NCBI RefSeq assembly: GCF_013705725.1 | Contig: NZ_CP055481.1 | Span: 1,054,001 to 1,118,000, forward strand | From: Klebsiella sp. RHBSTW-00484 | GTDB taxonomy: Bacteria > Pseudomonadota > Gammaproteobacteria > Enterobacterales > Enterobacteriaceae | Reading direction: 5' to 3' | Length of the DNA: 64,000 nt | Program-made: the position numbers and the translations under genes | Shown here: positions 63,251 to 64,000 of the stretch, piece by piece | Layout: every line of letters starts with the position of its first letter | How positions within the stretch are numbered: the stretch's first letter is position 1 | The notes under the pieces: generated by a model | The model's database searches: none | Seen by the model: the letters and a program-made list of their open reading frames with translations, nothing else | Told to the model about the DNA's origin: nothing

Positions 63251-64000
63251 TTAGCCGGACTTATGCAGCGTATATTCGCCGAGAATTTGCGTTCGCTCTG
63301 CAATATGATGTGCGGTTTCTTCTGTCAGCCAGTTAATCAACGCCTGAACGCGTGGCCGTTTCTCATTATTACGTGGGCTGGTTAACCACACCTGCCCGTC
63401 TTCGACGATATCGGTAAAAGGGCGAATCAGTGCGCCATTGCTCACTTCCGTCGCACACAAAGAGTGACGGCTTAAGGCGATTCCTTGGCCGGCGCAGGCG
63501 GCCTGGAGCACGAGGTCGGCGCGGGAAAAGCCGGTTCCTGCCTCGACATTCAGGTCATACAGCCCGAGGCGGGCAAAATAGGAGCGCCAATGGGTGCTAT
63601 AGGCATTTTGCGGCATGGAATCATGCAGTAAGCGCAAACCACAGAGTTCGCTGTAACTGTGTAGATGCCGGGTTTTCAACAAATCCGGGCTGATCACGGG
63701 ATAGATCACATCGTTGAACAGATGCCGTTGAATTAGATTTTTATCATCAACCCAAAAAGGGGTAATGGCGATATCGACCGCGTCAGATTTAAAATTGGCG
63801 GGCGTCATATCGGCATCAATTTCCAGGCTGATAGGGTACTGCTCATAAAACTGATGCAATCGGGGAAGCAGCCATTTGGTGGCAAAGGACGGCATAACCC
63901 GAATCTTTATGGTGCCCTCAAGGGTTTCTTCACCGGTTTGGTGCAACGTAGTTTCGAGGATGGCAAAGGCCTGGCGCACCCCGATAAACAGCTGTTCACC
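63251..64000 (-). CDS. LysR-family regulator, GcvA-like, 5' end beyond the window
   Basis: The minus-strand frame runs unbroken into the window edge and continues upstream of the first Met (GEQLFIGVRQAFAILE), so the DNA-binding N-terminus lies outside. Visible is the GcvA-type effector domain: GTIKIRVMPSFATKWLLPRLHQFYEQYP, DAVDIAITPFW and GQGIALSRHSLC. It is placed upstream of the creatinase gene on the same strand and is the most likely local regulator. Confidence 0.88.
   Translation of the reverse strand, partial: GEQLFIGVRQAFAILETTLHQTGEETLEGTIKIRVMPSFATKWLLPRLHQFYEQYPISLEIDADMTPANFKSDAVDIAITPFWVDDKNLIQRHLFNDVIYPVISPDLLKTRHLHSYSELCGLRLLHDSMPQNAYSTHWRSYFARLGLYDLNVEAGTGFSRADLVLQAACAGQGIALSRHSLCATEVSNGALIRPFTDIVEDGQVWLTSPRNNEKRPRVQALINWLTEETAHHIAERTQILGEYTLHKSG

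Overview
The window is a chromosomal segment of an enterobacterium. The backbone genes run in the E. coli order (yqfB-yqfA-ygfZ-sdhE-cptA-fldB-xerD-dsbC-recJ-prfB-lysS-idi, then the xanQ/xdh/yge cluster and actS-glyU), all inverted relative to the usual map. Protein lengths match the E. coli members I remember almost exactly. The REP units (core GTAGCCCGGACAAGGCG) and several 127-bp ERIC elements look more like Klebsiella, Enterobacter or Citrobacter than E. coli itself. I cannot name the species from the sequence alone.

Layout. 1-1.8 kb: an RpiR-type regulator cut by the window edge, yqfB and yqfA. 1.9-9.4 kb: an inserted dgaABCDEF operon for uptake (mannose-family PTS) and breakdown of D-glucosaminate, with its LevR-type sigma-54 activator DgaR and a near-perfect -24/-12 promoter. 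9.6-11.0 kb: an intact IS1111-group (IS110 family) element inside a REP unit. Its 3' non-coding end appears to encode a bridge RNA whose two internal loops match the REP target and the element's own joined ends. 11-20.2 kb: core housekeeping genes, including prfB with its programmed +1 frameshift.

20.4-50.7 kb is a very large purine and selenium-linked catabolic region. It holds permeases (UacT, GhxQ, XanQ), guanine deaminase, two molybdenum hydroxylase systems (XdhD/YgfM and XdhABC), selenium-dependent hydroxylase maturation genes (YqeB, YqeC, MocA), the large Fe-S/flavin protein YgfK, the amidohydrolases SsnA and HyuA, the peptidase-like YgeY, diaminopropionate ammonia-lyase DpaL, the transcarbamoylase-like YgeW, a carbamate kinase (YqeA) and the sigma-54 activator YgeV. 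Candidate sigma-54 promoters lie upstream of ygeW, xdhA and ygfK, which suggests one YgeV-controlled regulon. A plausible flow is uptake and hydroxylation of purines, ring opening and hydrolysis, diaminopropionate to pyruvate plus ammonia, and carbamoyl phosphate to ATP. The E. coli genes ygfS and ygfT are absent between ghxQ and uacT.

50.9-54.9 kb: a LysR-controlled UbiD/UbiX-type aromatic-acid decarboxylase cluster with a DUF554 membrane protein, inserted between xdhA and actS. 55.8-61.9 kb: a tRNA-Gly(CCC) gene followed by a P4-type integrase and an AT-rich accessory stretch with small membrane proteins, a split zinc-ribbon glycine-zipper protein, a DnaJ-like membrane protein, a secreted protein of unknown function and fragments of three insertion sequences. 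61.9-64 kb: a creatinase gene and a 5'-truncated LysR regulator.
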